The notes under the pieces: model-generated
Told to the model about the DNA's origin: nothing
Databases searched by the model: none
Seen by the model: only the letters and a program-made list of their open reading frames with translations
Shown: one piece after another, positions 1 to 5,993 of the stretch
How positions within the stretch are numbered: the first letter of the stretch is position 1
Layout of the letters: the number at the start of each line of letters is the position of its first letter
Program-made: the position numbers and the translations under genes
NCBI GenBank assembly: GCA_027295555.1
Contig: JAPUKT010000157.1
Span: 1-8,464, forward strand
DNA from: Deltaproteobacteria bacterium
GTDB lineage: Bacteria > Myxococcota_A > Polyangia > Polyangiales > Houyiibacteriaceae
DNA length: 8,464 bases
Direction: 5' to 3'

Positions 1-984
1 TTGATCGGCGAGATGTGTCACCGGCTCGGTCGCCCGATGTTCGTCGGCGGAAACCTGGGCCGTCCCATGATCGAGGCGCTCGACACGGACGCAGCGTCCG
101 CCAGAGGACTCGTCGTCGTCGAGCTCTCGAGCTTTCAGCTGGAGCGGGTCTCGAAGCTCAGGGTGCACGTCGCGGTGCTCCTGAACGTGACCGCCGACCA
201 CCTGGACCGATATCCGTCCTTCGAGGCCTATGCCGCGGCGAAGGCCCGGATCTTCGAACGACAAGAGGTCGATGACTACGCGATTCTCCCGGCGGATGTG
301 CCGGAGCTTCGCGAGCTCGTTCAGGGAGACGGGACGATCGCGCTCTTTGGAGGCCAAGCCGGGGATGTTCGCGTCGAGCAGGGCGTGCTTGTCGACGTGC
401 AAACGTCGCTCCGGGTTCCCGTCGGCGATTTGCGCCTACGAGGATCCCACAACGTATCCAACGCCTGTGCGGCGATCCTTGCGGCGCGACTTCTCGGCGT
501 CGGTGACGACGACATCGCCTTGGTGCTCCGCGACTTTGCGGGCCTTGCACACCGCATGCAGTACGTCCGCGCTGTCGATGGCGTCGAGTACATCGACGAC
601 TCGAAGGCGACAAACGTCGGCGCCGCAGTGGCTTCGATCGATGGCCTTGCGGAGTCCGGAGGCAAAGTCGTCCTCATCGCAGGTGGTGTCGACAAGGGCG
701 GCAGCTACCAGCCGCTTCGGCAACAGATGGACCATTGGGGAAGAGCCGTCGTCGTCCTCGGTGATGCCGCACCGCTGATCGAAGAAGCCTTTGCCGGTTC
801 CGAGATCGCACTCCGCCGCGCGCGCACGATGGACGACGCGGTGGCCCAGGCCACCTCGCTGGCCAAGCCGGGCGACACCGTGCTCCTCGCACCCGCTTGC
901 TCGAGCTTCGACATGTTTCGCTCGTATGCCGAGCGCGGCGAGGTATTTCAGCAAGCCGTTGCAACCCTTGGAGGAGCAGGATGA
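1..984 (+). CDS. murD: UDP-N-acetylmuramoylalanine--D-glutamate ligase MurD (5' truncated by window edge)
   Basis: Cytoplasmic Mur ligase that uses ATP to add D-glutamate to UDP-MurNAc-L-Ala. The visible 327 codons carry GGNLG (16-20), ELSSFQLE (41-48), LNVTADHLDRY (61-71) and KARIF (81-85), whose Lys matches the position carbamylated in the family. They also carry SHNVSNACAA (149-158), IDDSKATN (198-205), GGVDKGG (228-234) and LAPACSSFDMF (296-306) near the C-terminus. This covers the second part of the central ATPase domain and the whole C-terminal domain. Family members are about 440-450 residues, so roughly 120 N-terminal residues, including the UDP-binding domain and GTNGKST P-loop, lie upstream of the window. 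The TTG at base 1 is therefore an internal Leu codon and not a start. The stop at 982-984 overlaps the ftsW ATG. Identification is firm; only the 5' end is unseen. Confidence 0.97.
   Translation: MIGEMCHRLGRPMFVGGNLGRPMIEALDTDAASARGLVVVELSSFQLERVSKLRVHVAVLLNVTADHLDRYPSFEAYAAAKARIFERQEVDDYAILPADVPELRELVQGDGTIALFGGQAGDVRVEQGVLVDVQTSLRVPVGDLRLRGSHNVSNACAAILAARLLGVGDDDIALVLRDFAGLAHRMQYVRAVDGVEYIDDSKATNVGAAVASIDGLAESGGKVVLIAGGVDKGGSYQPLRQQMDHWGRAVVVLGDAAPLIEEAFAGSEIALRRARTMDDAVAQATSLAKPGDTVLLAPACSSFDMFRSYAERGEVFQQAVATLGGAG
970..984 (+). promoter_or_regulatory. Ribosome binding site and ATGA coupling junction murD/ftsW
   Basis: GGAGGAG at 970-976, inside the last murD codons, lies 4 bases before the ftsW ATG at 981. 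The ATG shares bases with the murD TGA (ATGA, 981-984). This arrangement suggests that ribosomes finishing murD re-initiate on ftsW, and it decides the ftsW start over the upstream in-frame codon at 897. Confidence 0.85.
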
Positions 985-2180
985 GTCCGTCTTCGAAGCC
1001 GCCGCCGCCGATGGAACCAGGGCCGATCGACGTGTCGCTCGCAGCGACCCTCGTGGGCTTGATCGCCTTCGGTGTCGTGATGGTCTACAGCGCGAGCGCC
1101 GTCTACGCGGACCGCATGTATGGAGACGGCACCCACTTCCTGATTCGGCAGACGATTTTCGCTGCAGTCGCCTTCGTCCTGCTGGCCGCCTCCAGCCGCA
1201 TCGACATCTCGCTCTTGCGGCGGTCTACCTATCCGATCCTGCTCATCGCGGTGGTGCTCATGTTAGCCGTGGCCCTCGGCTTTGGCCGGAGCGCCGGGGG
1301 AGCTACGCGGTGGCTTCGCATCGGGCCCGTCAACATGCAGCCGGCCGAGCTCGCCAAGTTCGCGATGATCCTGTGGTTGGTGCACTCGCTTGCTAAGAAG
1401 TCCCATCGCGTTCGGAGTTTCTCGATCGGGTTCCTGCCACACGTGATCGTCATGGGCCTCTTGATGTTGCTGTGTCTGGCACAGCCGGACTTCGGTAGCG
1501 CCGTGATGATCGCGCTTCTGACCTTCGTCGTGTTGTTCGCTGCCGGGGCCAAAGCCGGATACCTACTGGGCGGCGTGCTGGTGGCGCTGCCGATCGGCTA
1601 CGCGGCGATCGCGTCATCTCCGTATCGGATGCGCCGCATCACGGCGTTCCTCGAGCCATTCGAGCATCGCCAGGGGGCTGGCTATCAGATCACCGAGTCG
1701 TTGCTGAGCTTCGCCTCCGGAGGTTGGGCCGGGGTGGGGCTAGGCGACGGCCGCCAGAAGCTCCTCTTCCTCCCAGAGGCGCACACCGATTTCGTGAGCG
1801 CCATCGTCGGTGAAGAGTTCGGCTTCCTCGGGGTGGCAGCGCTCTGCCTGGCGTTCGCGTGGGTGGTCCTCCGCGGGCTTCGGGCGGCGTGGCGCAGCCA
1901 CGACGAGTACGCGGGCTACCTCGCGGCCGGCATGACGCTCTTTATCGGGCTTCAGGCCTTTACCAATCTGGCCGTCGCGCTGGGGCTTTTGCCCACAAAA
2001 GGTCTCGCGCTTCCATTCGTCAGCTACGGCGGCTCATCCCTGCTCGTCAACGCGGCGGCCGCGGGGCTCATTCTCAACGTTTCGCGCTTCGCCGTCGAAC
2101 CCGCCGAAGAAGCAGCGAAAAGCGTCAAACGAAAGAAAGTGAAGCCGCGGATGCGAACGGCCGAGGGAGGTACACGATGA
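981..2180 (+). CDS. ftsW: Septal peptidoglycan glycosyltransferase FtsW (SEDS family)
   Basis: Polytopic inner-membrane SEDS protein that polymerises lipid II into septal glycan with a class B PBP (FtsI-type partner). The 399 residues start with a short Pro-rich cytosolic segment and then run through many hydrophobic helices from about residue 18. Family signatures are GATRWLRIG (107-115) followed by QPAELAKF (120-127), AQPDFGSA (167-174), LPEAHTDFVSAIVGEE (264-279) and GLALPFVSYGGSS (341-353). Asp270 in the HTDF motif corresponds to the catalytic Asp of SEDS polymerases. A basic cytosolic tail (KSVKRKKVKPRMR, 380-392) ends the protein. I chose the ATG at 981 because it follows a GGAGGAG ribosome site (970-976) and overlaps the murD stop as ATGA. 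The frame stays open upstream to 897, but that extension lies inside murD. RodA is the main alternative; the dcw position between murD and murG argues for FtsW. Confidence 0.96.
   Translation: MSPSSKPPPPMEPGPIDVSLAATLVGLIAFGVVMVYSASAVYADRMYGDGTHFLIRQTIFAAVAFVLLAASSRIDISLLRRSTYPILLIAVVLMLAVALGFGRSAGGATRWLRIGPVNMQPAELAKFAMILWLVHSLAKKSHRVRSFSIGFLPHVIVMGLLMLLCLAQPDFGSAVMIALLTFVVLFAAGAKAGYLLGGVLVALPIGYAAIASSPYRMRRITAFLEPFEHRQGAGYQITESLLSFASGGWAGVGLGDGRQKLLFLPEAHTDFVSAIVGEEFGFLGVAALCLAFAWVVLRGLRAAWRSHDEYAGYLAAGMTLFIGLQAFTNLAVALGLLPTKGLALPFVSYGGSSLLVNAAAAGLILNVSRFAVEPAEEAAKSVKRKKVKPRMRTAEGGTR
2163..2180 (+). promoter_or_regulatory. Ribosome binding site and ATGA coupling junction ftsW/murG
   Basis: GAGGGAGG at 2163-2170 sits 6 bases before the murG ATG at 2177. 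The ATG overlaps the ftsW TGA as ATGA. This fixes the murG start well downstream of the first in-frame start codon (1859) and implies translational coupling to ftsW. Confidence 0.85.
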
Positions 2181-3451
2181 TCGAACGCATCATGGTTGCC
2201 GGTGGCGGCACGGGGGGACACCTCTTCCCCGGGCTTGCGGTCGTCGAAGAGCTGCGGCGACGGATTCCCAGTCTCGAGGTCAGATTCGTGGGCACCGCGC
2301 GCGGGATCGAAGCCCGCATCCTGCCCGGACGGGGAGAATCGCTCGATCTTCTCGAGGTCACCCCCCTGAAAGGGCAGGGCCTCGGTGCTCGATTCACCAG
2401 CCTCGCGCGAATCCCGGGTGCAACGATGAAGGCCTCGTCACTGATCCGAAGCTTCGAACCCGATCTCGTCCTGGGTGTCGGTGGCTACGCTTCGGGTCCA
2501 GTGCTGCTTGCGGCTTCGTTGACCGGGCGTCCCACCGCGCTGCTCGAGCAAAACGCCCATGTCGGCATGACGAATCGGATCCTCTCCCGTTTCGTCAACC
2601 GCGCCTACATCACGTTTGACCACACCGCAGAGGTGTTCGGCCAAAAGAAGTCGCGACTCACAGGGAACCCCGTGCGACGTGAGTTCGTCGAGCACGCACG
2701 TCGCGCGCTTGCCGATCCCGAAGGCTTCGAGTCCCGGGCGCGTACGGTCCTGGTGCTCGGCGGCTCGCAAGGCGCTCGCAAGCTCAACGAGGACGTCCCG
2801 AGAGCGCTCGCACAGGCTGGCCTCGCCGATCGCGACCTCCGCGTCGTGCACCAGACCGGCGAGTCGATGCGCGAGGATGTCGCAAGAACCTATAGAGATC
2901 TTGGAATCAACGCTCAAGTAGTTACGTTCATTGATGAAATAGCGAGAGCATATTCTAATGCTGCATTGGTGGTAGCCCGTGCCGGCGCCACGACGCTCGC
3001 CGAGCTTTGCGCGATCGGACGCCCATCGATTCTCGTCCCGTTCCCGTTCGCGGCGGACGATCATCAGTTGAAGAACGCCACCGCCCTCGAGGAGCAAGGG
3101 GCCGCGATCTGCATTCGCGAATCCGAGCTCGAGGTAGACGCCTTCGGCACGCTCGTGGCCGAGGTCTTGGACGACCCGGCGAGGCGGCAGGCCATGTCGC
3201 TCGCGGCCCGTGAGCACGGTCGGCCCGACGCGGCGGCGATGATCGTCGACGACATGATCGGATGGCTCGGCGGCGCGCAGCCACACGGGGAGGGCCCCGT
3301 TCCACCCGCGAGCGAGCCGCCCGTAGGCACGCATCAAAGCGGGCTCGCGCAGGCGCCGATGCTTCGCCTCGGTTATGGCGGGGTCGCCCTTCGACCGGCC
3401 ACCCCGCGGCCGCGGCGCCCGGTTGTCGTCGACGGGGCTGTGTGGGAGTAA
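2177..3451 (+). CDS. murG: Lipid II synthase MurG (GlcNAc transferase), with C-terminal extension
   Basis: Peripheral inner-membrane GT-B glycosyltransferase that transfers GlcNAc from UDP-GlcNAc to lipid I, giving lipid II. The N-terminal Rossmann domain shows GGGTGGHLFPGLAV (9-22), GVGGYASGP (100-108) and EQNAHVGMTNR (124-134). The linker motif TGNPVRREF lies at 162-170. The C-terminal, donor-binding domain has LVLGGSQGARKLN (192-204), HQTG (225-228), FIDEIARAY (251-259), RAGATTLAEL (268-277) and PFPFAADDHQLKNA (288-301), with the donor-contacting Glu and Gln in the last two. The ATG at 2177 overlaps the ftsW stop (ATGA) and follows GAGGGAGG at 2163-2170; the longer frame from 1859 lies inside ftsW. 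The protein is 424 residues against about 355-370 for typical MurG. The excess is a Pro/Gly/Arg-rich tail after about residue 364. Codons 236-266 have strikingly low third-position GC compared with the rest of the gene. Confidence 0.96.
   Translation: MIERIMVAGGGTGGHLFPGLAVVEELRRRIPSLEVRFVGTARGIEARILPGRGESLDLLEVTPLKGQGLGARFTSLARIPGATMKASSLIRSFEPDLVLGVGGYASGPVLLAASLTGRPTALLEQNAHVGMTNRILSRFVNRAYITFDHTAEVFGQKKSRLTGNPVRREFVEHARRALADPEGFESRARTVLVLGGSQGARKLNEDVPRALAQAGLADRDLRVVHQTGESMREDVARTYRDLGINAQVVTFIDEIARAYSNAALVVARAGATTLAELCAIGRPSILVPFPFAADDHQLKNATALEEQGAAICIRESELEVDAFGTLVAEVLDDPARRQAMSLAAREHGRPDAAAMIVDDMIGWLGGAQPHGEGPVPPASEPPVGTHQSGLAQAPMLRLGYGGVALRPATPRPRRPVVVDGAVWE
2931..2959 (+). promoter_or_regulatory. 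Candidate internal sigma-70-type promoter within murG
   Basis: TTGATG (2931-2936) and TCTAAT (2954-2959) are separated by exactly 17 bases and match the TTGACA/TATAAT consensus at 4 of 6 and 5 of 6 positions. They sit in the only strongly AT-rich stretch of murG. If active, a transcript would start near 2966 and cover murC and ftsQ with a leader of about 490 bases. This is pattern matching only. The AT-rich context raises the chance of a fortuitous match, and promoter consensus in this lineage is unknown. Confidence 0.3.
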
Positions 3452-3457
3452 GCGAGG

Positions 3458-4831
3458 ATGTTTCGCGGTCGAATTCGGTCGATTCACTTCGTAGGCGTCG
3501 GCGGCGTCGGAATGAGCGGCATTGCCGAAGTGCTGCTCGATTCGGGGTTCGAGGTCACCGGTTCGGATCTTCGCGAAAACGACTACACCCGACGCCTCTC
3601 CGATAAAGGCGTGAAGATCTTCGTGGGCCACGGGGCAGAGCAGGTCGCCGAGGCCGACGTCGTCGTGTTTTCGTCAGCCGTGCCCGGGACGAATCCCGAG
3701 CTCGTGGCGGCACGACGGCGTGGCGTGCCGGTGATCCCCCGAGCCGAGATGCTCGGTGAGCTCATGCGTCTCAAGGACGGCATCGCGATCGCCGGCTCCC
3801 ACGGAAAGACCACGACCACATCCTTAGTAGCGACGGTGCTGCGAGGTGCAGGGCTCGATCCCACGGTCGTCATCGGCGGCAAGCTCAACGCTCTTGGCTC
3901 AGGCGCCGCCATGGGTGCCGGCGACTTGCTCGTTGCCGAGGCCGACGAATCCGACGGTTCGTTTCTGCACCTCATTCCGGCGGTCGCCGTGATCACCAAT
4001 ATCGATTCCGAGCATCTCGATCACTATGGAGGCCTCGAGGGGCTCAAAGAGGCGTTCGTCGGCTTCGCCAATCGAGTTCCATTTTACGGTGTGGTCGTTG
4101 CCTGCCTCGACCACCCGAACGTCCAAGACATCCTCCCGCAGATCGACAAGCGGATAGTGACCTACGGCTTTTCGGCGCAGGCGGACTACCGTGCGCGCAA
4201 CCCAGTGTTCTCTGGGCTTTCGGTCGGCTTCGACGTCGACCACCGTGGCCAGAGCCTCGGCCAGTTCGAAGTCCGCATGCCGGGGAAGCACAACGTCCTG
4301 AATGCGCTCGCCACCATCGTGGTCGCCGACGAGTTGCGCGTCGACCGCGATCAGGTGCGGGCGGCGCTTCGGACGTTCGAGGGGGTTCAGCGGCGCTTTT
4401 CAATCGTCGGCGAGGTTGGTGGTGTCACCGTGGTCGACGACTACGGGCATCACCCCGCGGAGGTCGAAGTCACGCTCGAGGCCGCCCAACGCGCCTACGG
4501 ACAGAGGTTGGTCGTCGCTTTCCAGCCCCACCGCTATACCCGTACTCGCGACCTCTTCGATGAGCTTACACGAGCCTTCAACCGGGCCGATGTCCTATTC
4601 TTGACCAGTGTCTATGCAGCGGGCGAAAAACCGATCGAAGGGGCCGATGCGCGCCGGCTCGCCGAGGCGATTCGCGCGCACGGACATCGAGACGTGACGC
4701 TGGTAGAGGACCGCAACGAATTGGCCGAGGCTATGGGTGCCCGGGTGCAGCCCGGAGATCTGGTCATTACCCTCGGCGCGGGGGACATCACCCGCACCGG
4801 CCCCGAGCTCCTCGAGGTGCTCGGCTCGTGA
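3458..4831 (+). CDS. murC: UDP-N-acetylmuramate--L-alanine ligase MurC
   Basis: Cytoplasmic ATP-dependent ligase that adds L-alanine to UDP-MurNAc, the first amino acid of the stem peptide. At 457 residues it is near family length. The UDP-binding domain has FVGVGGVGMSGIAE (11-24) and a GSDL motif (35-38). The ATPase domain has the P-loop GSHGKTTTTS (113-122), EADESDGSF (161-169) and NIDSEHLDHY (181-190). HNVLNALA (278-285) is followed by the C-terminal domain with DDYGHHPAE (327-335), FQPHRYTRTRDLF (355-367) and LGAGDI (439-444). The SHGK P-loop and DDYGHHP distinguish MurC from MurD, MurE, MurF and Mpl. The ATG at 3458 is 6 bases after the murG stop, with GGGAG at 3444-3448 as the likely ribosome site. 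The 3' end overlaps ftsQ by GTGA. Neither murB nor ddl follows, unlike many proteobacterial dcw clusters. Confidence 0.97.
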   Translation: MFRGRIRSIHFVGVGGVGMSGIAEVLLDSGFEVTGSDLRENDYTRRLSDKGVKIFVGHGAEQVAEADVVVFSSAVPGTNPELVAARRRGVPVIPRAEMLGELMRLKDGIAIAGSHGKTTTTSLVATVLRGAGLDPTVVIGGKLNALGSGAAMGAGDLLVAEADESDGSFLHLIPAVAVITNIDSEHLDHYGGLEGLKEAFVGFANRVPFYGVVVACLDHPNVQDILPQIDKRIVTYGFSAQADYRARNPVFSGLSVGFDVDHRGQSLGQFEVRMPGKHNVLNALATIVVADELRVDRDQVRAALRTFEGVQRRFSIVGEVGGVTVVDDYGHHPAEVEVTLEAAQRAYGQRLVVAFQPHRYTRTRDLFDELTRAFNRADVLFLTSVYAAGEKPIEGADARRLAEAIRAHGHRDVTLVEDRNELAEAMGARVQPGDLVITLGAGDITRTGPELLEVLGS

Positions 4832-5874
4832 ACCGGCGCCGGACTTCGGCGGCGGGCCGTAGGCGTCTGGGGCCGAAAAAGGCCAAGCGCCCGGCCAAGA
4901 AAAGCCCCGCCAAGAAGGCCGGAGCGAAGAAGAGCGCTGCCAAGCCATCGTCGGTGGCGAACAAGCCAGCCAAGCGCTCTCCACGCCAGGCCACGGCCAG
5001 GCCGCGTGCCCAGAACCGTCGTCGGCCGGTACCGAAGAAGCCCAAGCCCGCCAAAGCCAAGCAGAGCTGGCGAGAGCGGGTGGCAGGCGCCCACGAGGGG
5101 GCTGGAGCCTTGGTCGCACGGAGGCAGGGGCTGCTCAAGCGCGTCGGCCAGGCCGCGCTGCTCGGTCTTGCCGTGGGCGCGGTGGTCTGGGTCGGCGATC
5201 AGACGGTGCAGTATGCCCGAACCGCGGATGCCTTTGCGATTCGAGAGGTCGTGATCGAGGGCAACCATCGCCTCGAAGAAATCGACGTGCGTCGGGCCGC
5301 CGGCCTCCAAATAGGTTCAAACGCTTTCGAGATTTCAACTGAAGAAGCCCGAAATCGTTTGCTTCAGCACCCATGGGTGAAGGAGGCGACCGTCGTTCGT
5401 AAGCTCCCGAACCGCATTCGCATCGAGTTGGTCGAGCGAAAACCCGTCGCGCTCGTCGCACTCGACCAGCTCTATTTGGTCAGCAAAGAGGGGACCGTCT
5501 TCAAGCGTCTCGGGGTCGATGATCCCGCCGATTTGCCGGTCATCACCGGCATCGCTTCCGAGCGGTTCTACGACGACTTCGACTACCGCACGGCGGTGCT
5601 CCTACGCTCCATGGCTCTGCTCCAAGACTACGAAGGCGCGGGCCTCGCCGAGCTCGAGCCGGCTTCTGAAATTCACTTCGAGGGACCGACCGGCATCGAG
5701 CTGTTCGTCGGCGACGACGGCATGCACGTGCGCCTGGGGAACGGGCAACATCGGCAGAAGCTCCGTCGCCTACGACAGGTCCTTGCCCGTCTCACTCGGG
5801 AAAAGGCGAGGCCCGCTTACGTATACCTCGACAACGTTCGAAGTCCTGAGCGGGTCACCGTCCGACTGCACTGA
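4828..5874 (+). CDS. ftsQ: Cell division protein FtsQ with long Lys/Ala/Pro-rich cytosolic tail
   Basis: Bitopic inner-membrane divisome protein of the FtsQ/DivIB family; in known systems it bridges FtsB/FtsL and other division proteins. The 348 residues comprise a very basic low-complexity cytosolic segment (about 1-105) and one hydrophobic membrane helix (about 106-123, AALLGLAVGAVVWVG at its core). A POTRA domain follows (about 136-206: AIREVVIEGNHRLEE, then LLQHPWVKEATVVRKLPNRI and VERKPVALV). The FtsQ beta domain then runs to the end (about 210-348, starting LDQLYLVSKEGTVFK). The GTG at 4828 overlaps the murC TGA as GTGA and is preferred because of that coupling and the open, GC-rich upstream coding. 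No strong ribosome site precedes it, and internal GTG codons 43 or 85 could shorten the tail. Codons 161-182 show low third-position GC. The family call is secure from architecture and position; the exact start is less so. Confidence 0.93.
   Translation: MNRRRTSAAGRRRLGPKKAKRPAKKSPAKKAGAKKSAAKPSSVANKPAKRSPRQATARPRAQNRRRPVPKKPKPAKAKQSWRERVAGAHEGAGALVARRQGLLKRVGQAALLGLAVGAVVWVGDQTVQYARTADAFAIREVVIEGNHRLEEIDVRRAAGLQIGSNAFEISTEEARNRLLQHPWVKEATVVRKLPNRIRIELVERKPVALVALDQLYLVSKEGTVFKRLGVDDPADLPVITGIASERFYDDFDYRTAVLLRSMALLQDYEGAGLAELEPASEIHFEGPTGIELFVGDDGMHVRLGNGQHRQKLRRLRQVLARLTREKARPAYVYLDNVRSPERVTVRLH
4873..5064 (+). repeat. Low-complexity PAKK/AKK-type coding repeat in the FtsQ N-terminus
   Basis: Codons 16-79 of ftsQ encode repeated Lys-rich units such as PKKAK, RPAKK, SPAKK, AGAKK, NKPAKR and PKKPKPAKAK, built largely from AAG, GCC, GCG and CCN codons. 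The composition resembles the C-terminal tails of eukaryotic histone H1 and of some bacterial histone-like proteins. Unit length is irregular, so this is a degenerate protein-level repeat and not a clean DNA tandem array. Confidence 0.8.
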
Positions 5875-5877
5875 CGG

Positions 5878-5935
5878 AAAAGGGGACTGTCCCCCAACTT
5901 TGGGGAGCGAAAAGTGCATTCTACCCCTTTTTTTT
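5878..5935. repeat. Nested inverted-repeat element between ftsQ and ftsA (REP-like)
   Basis: Three palindromic pairings are readable. GGGGAC/GTCCCC surrounds a single T (5882-5894). CCCCAA/TTGGGG has a two-base loop (5892-5905). AAAAGGGG (5878-5885) pairs with CCCCTTTT (5924-5931) and encloses the second hairpin. The first hairpin shares bases with both others, so it is mutually exclusive with the nested pair. The GGGGACTGTCCCC-type core resembles short dispersed palindromes (REP-like) found between genes of many bacteria, some linked to REP-associated tyrosine transposases. I cannot test copy number from one window, and no transposase is present here. The element begins 3 bases after the ftsQ stop, a typical place for such repeats. 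Confidence 0.6.
5892..5935 (+). terminator. Possible rho-independent terminator after ftsQ
   Basis: A GC-rich hairpin (CCCCAA/TTGGGG, 5892-5905) can be enclosed by the longer AAAAGGGG/CCCCTTTT stem, whose 3' arm runs into eight consecutive T residues (5928-5935). This is terminator-like, but the stem that directly abuts the T-tract has a 38-base loop, so efficiency is doubtful. On the opposite strand the GGGGAC/GTCCCC hairpin is also followed by four T residues. If it works, it would reduce readthrough from ftsQ into ftsA. Confidence 0.4.
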
Positions 5936-5946
5936 CTGCACGAAAC

Positions 5947-5976
5947 TTGTCTCGCCAAATCGCCCTTGTGTATGGA
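5947..5976 (+). promoter_or_regulatory. Weak candidate promoter for ftsA-ftsZ
   Basis: TTGTCT (5947-5952) and TATGGA (5971-5976) are separated by 18 bases, matching consensus at 4 of 6 and 3 of 6 positions. The pair lies directly downstream of the T-tract and just upstream of ftsA. The location is more persuasive than the sequence: the 119-base gap is the only substantial intergenic space in the window, and ftsAZ often has its own promoters in other bacteria. Confidence 0.25.
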
Positions 5977-5983
5977 TCAGACA

Positions 5984-5993
5984 GAGGCGAGGG
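5984..5993 (+). promoter_or_regulatory. Ribosome binding site of ftsA
   Basis: GAGG at 5984-5987, 6 bases before the ATG at 5994, is a plausible Shine-Dalgarno site within a purine-rich run. It supports this start for ftsA, whose first residues lead directly into the phosphate-1 motif. Confidence 0.7.

Larger units (their letters stand above)
5875..5993. other. Intergenic region ftsQ-ftsA
   Basis: This is the only substantial gap in the window, 119 bases and visibly richer in A/T than the flanking genes. It contains the nested palindromes and T-tract in its first half. Its second half holds a weak promoter candidate and the ftsA ribosome site. Short open frames crossing it on both strands continue from shadow frames of ftsQ or ftsA, and none has independent support as a gene. 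Confidence 0.8.

Noticed and set aside
897..980. In-frame N-terminal extension of ftsW
   Set aside because: It overlaps conserved murD C-terminal sequence; the ATG at 981 with GGAGGAG is clearly better.
1859..2176. In-frame N-terminal extension of murG
   Set aside because: It lies inside ftsW, encodes an Arg-rich out-of-frame translation, and the ATG at 2177 has a good ribosome site and begins directly with the family N-terminus.
2438..3631. A 397-codon open frame on the - strand, antisense to murG and the start of murC
   Set aside because: It lies wholly opposite two secure conserved genes, its translation has no recognisable motif, and long antisense frames are expected in GC-rich coding DNA. 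No ribosome site or promoter was seen for it.
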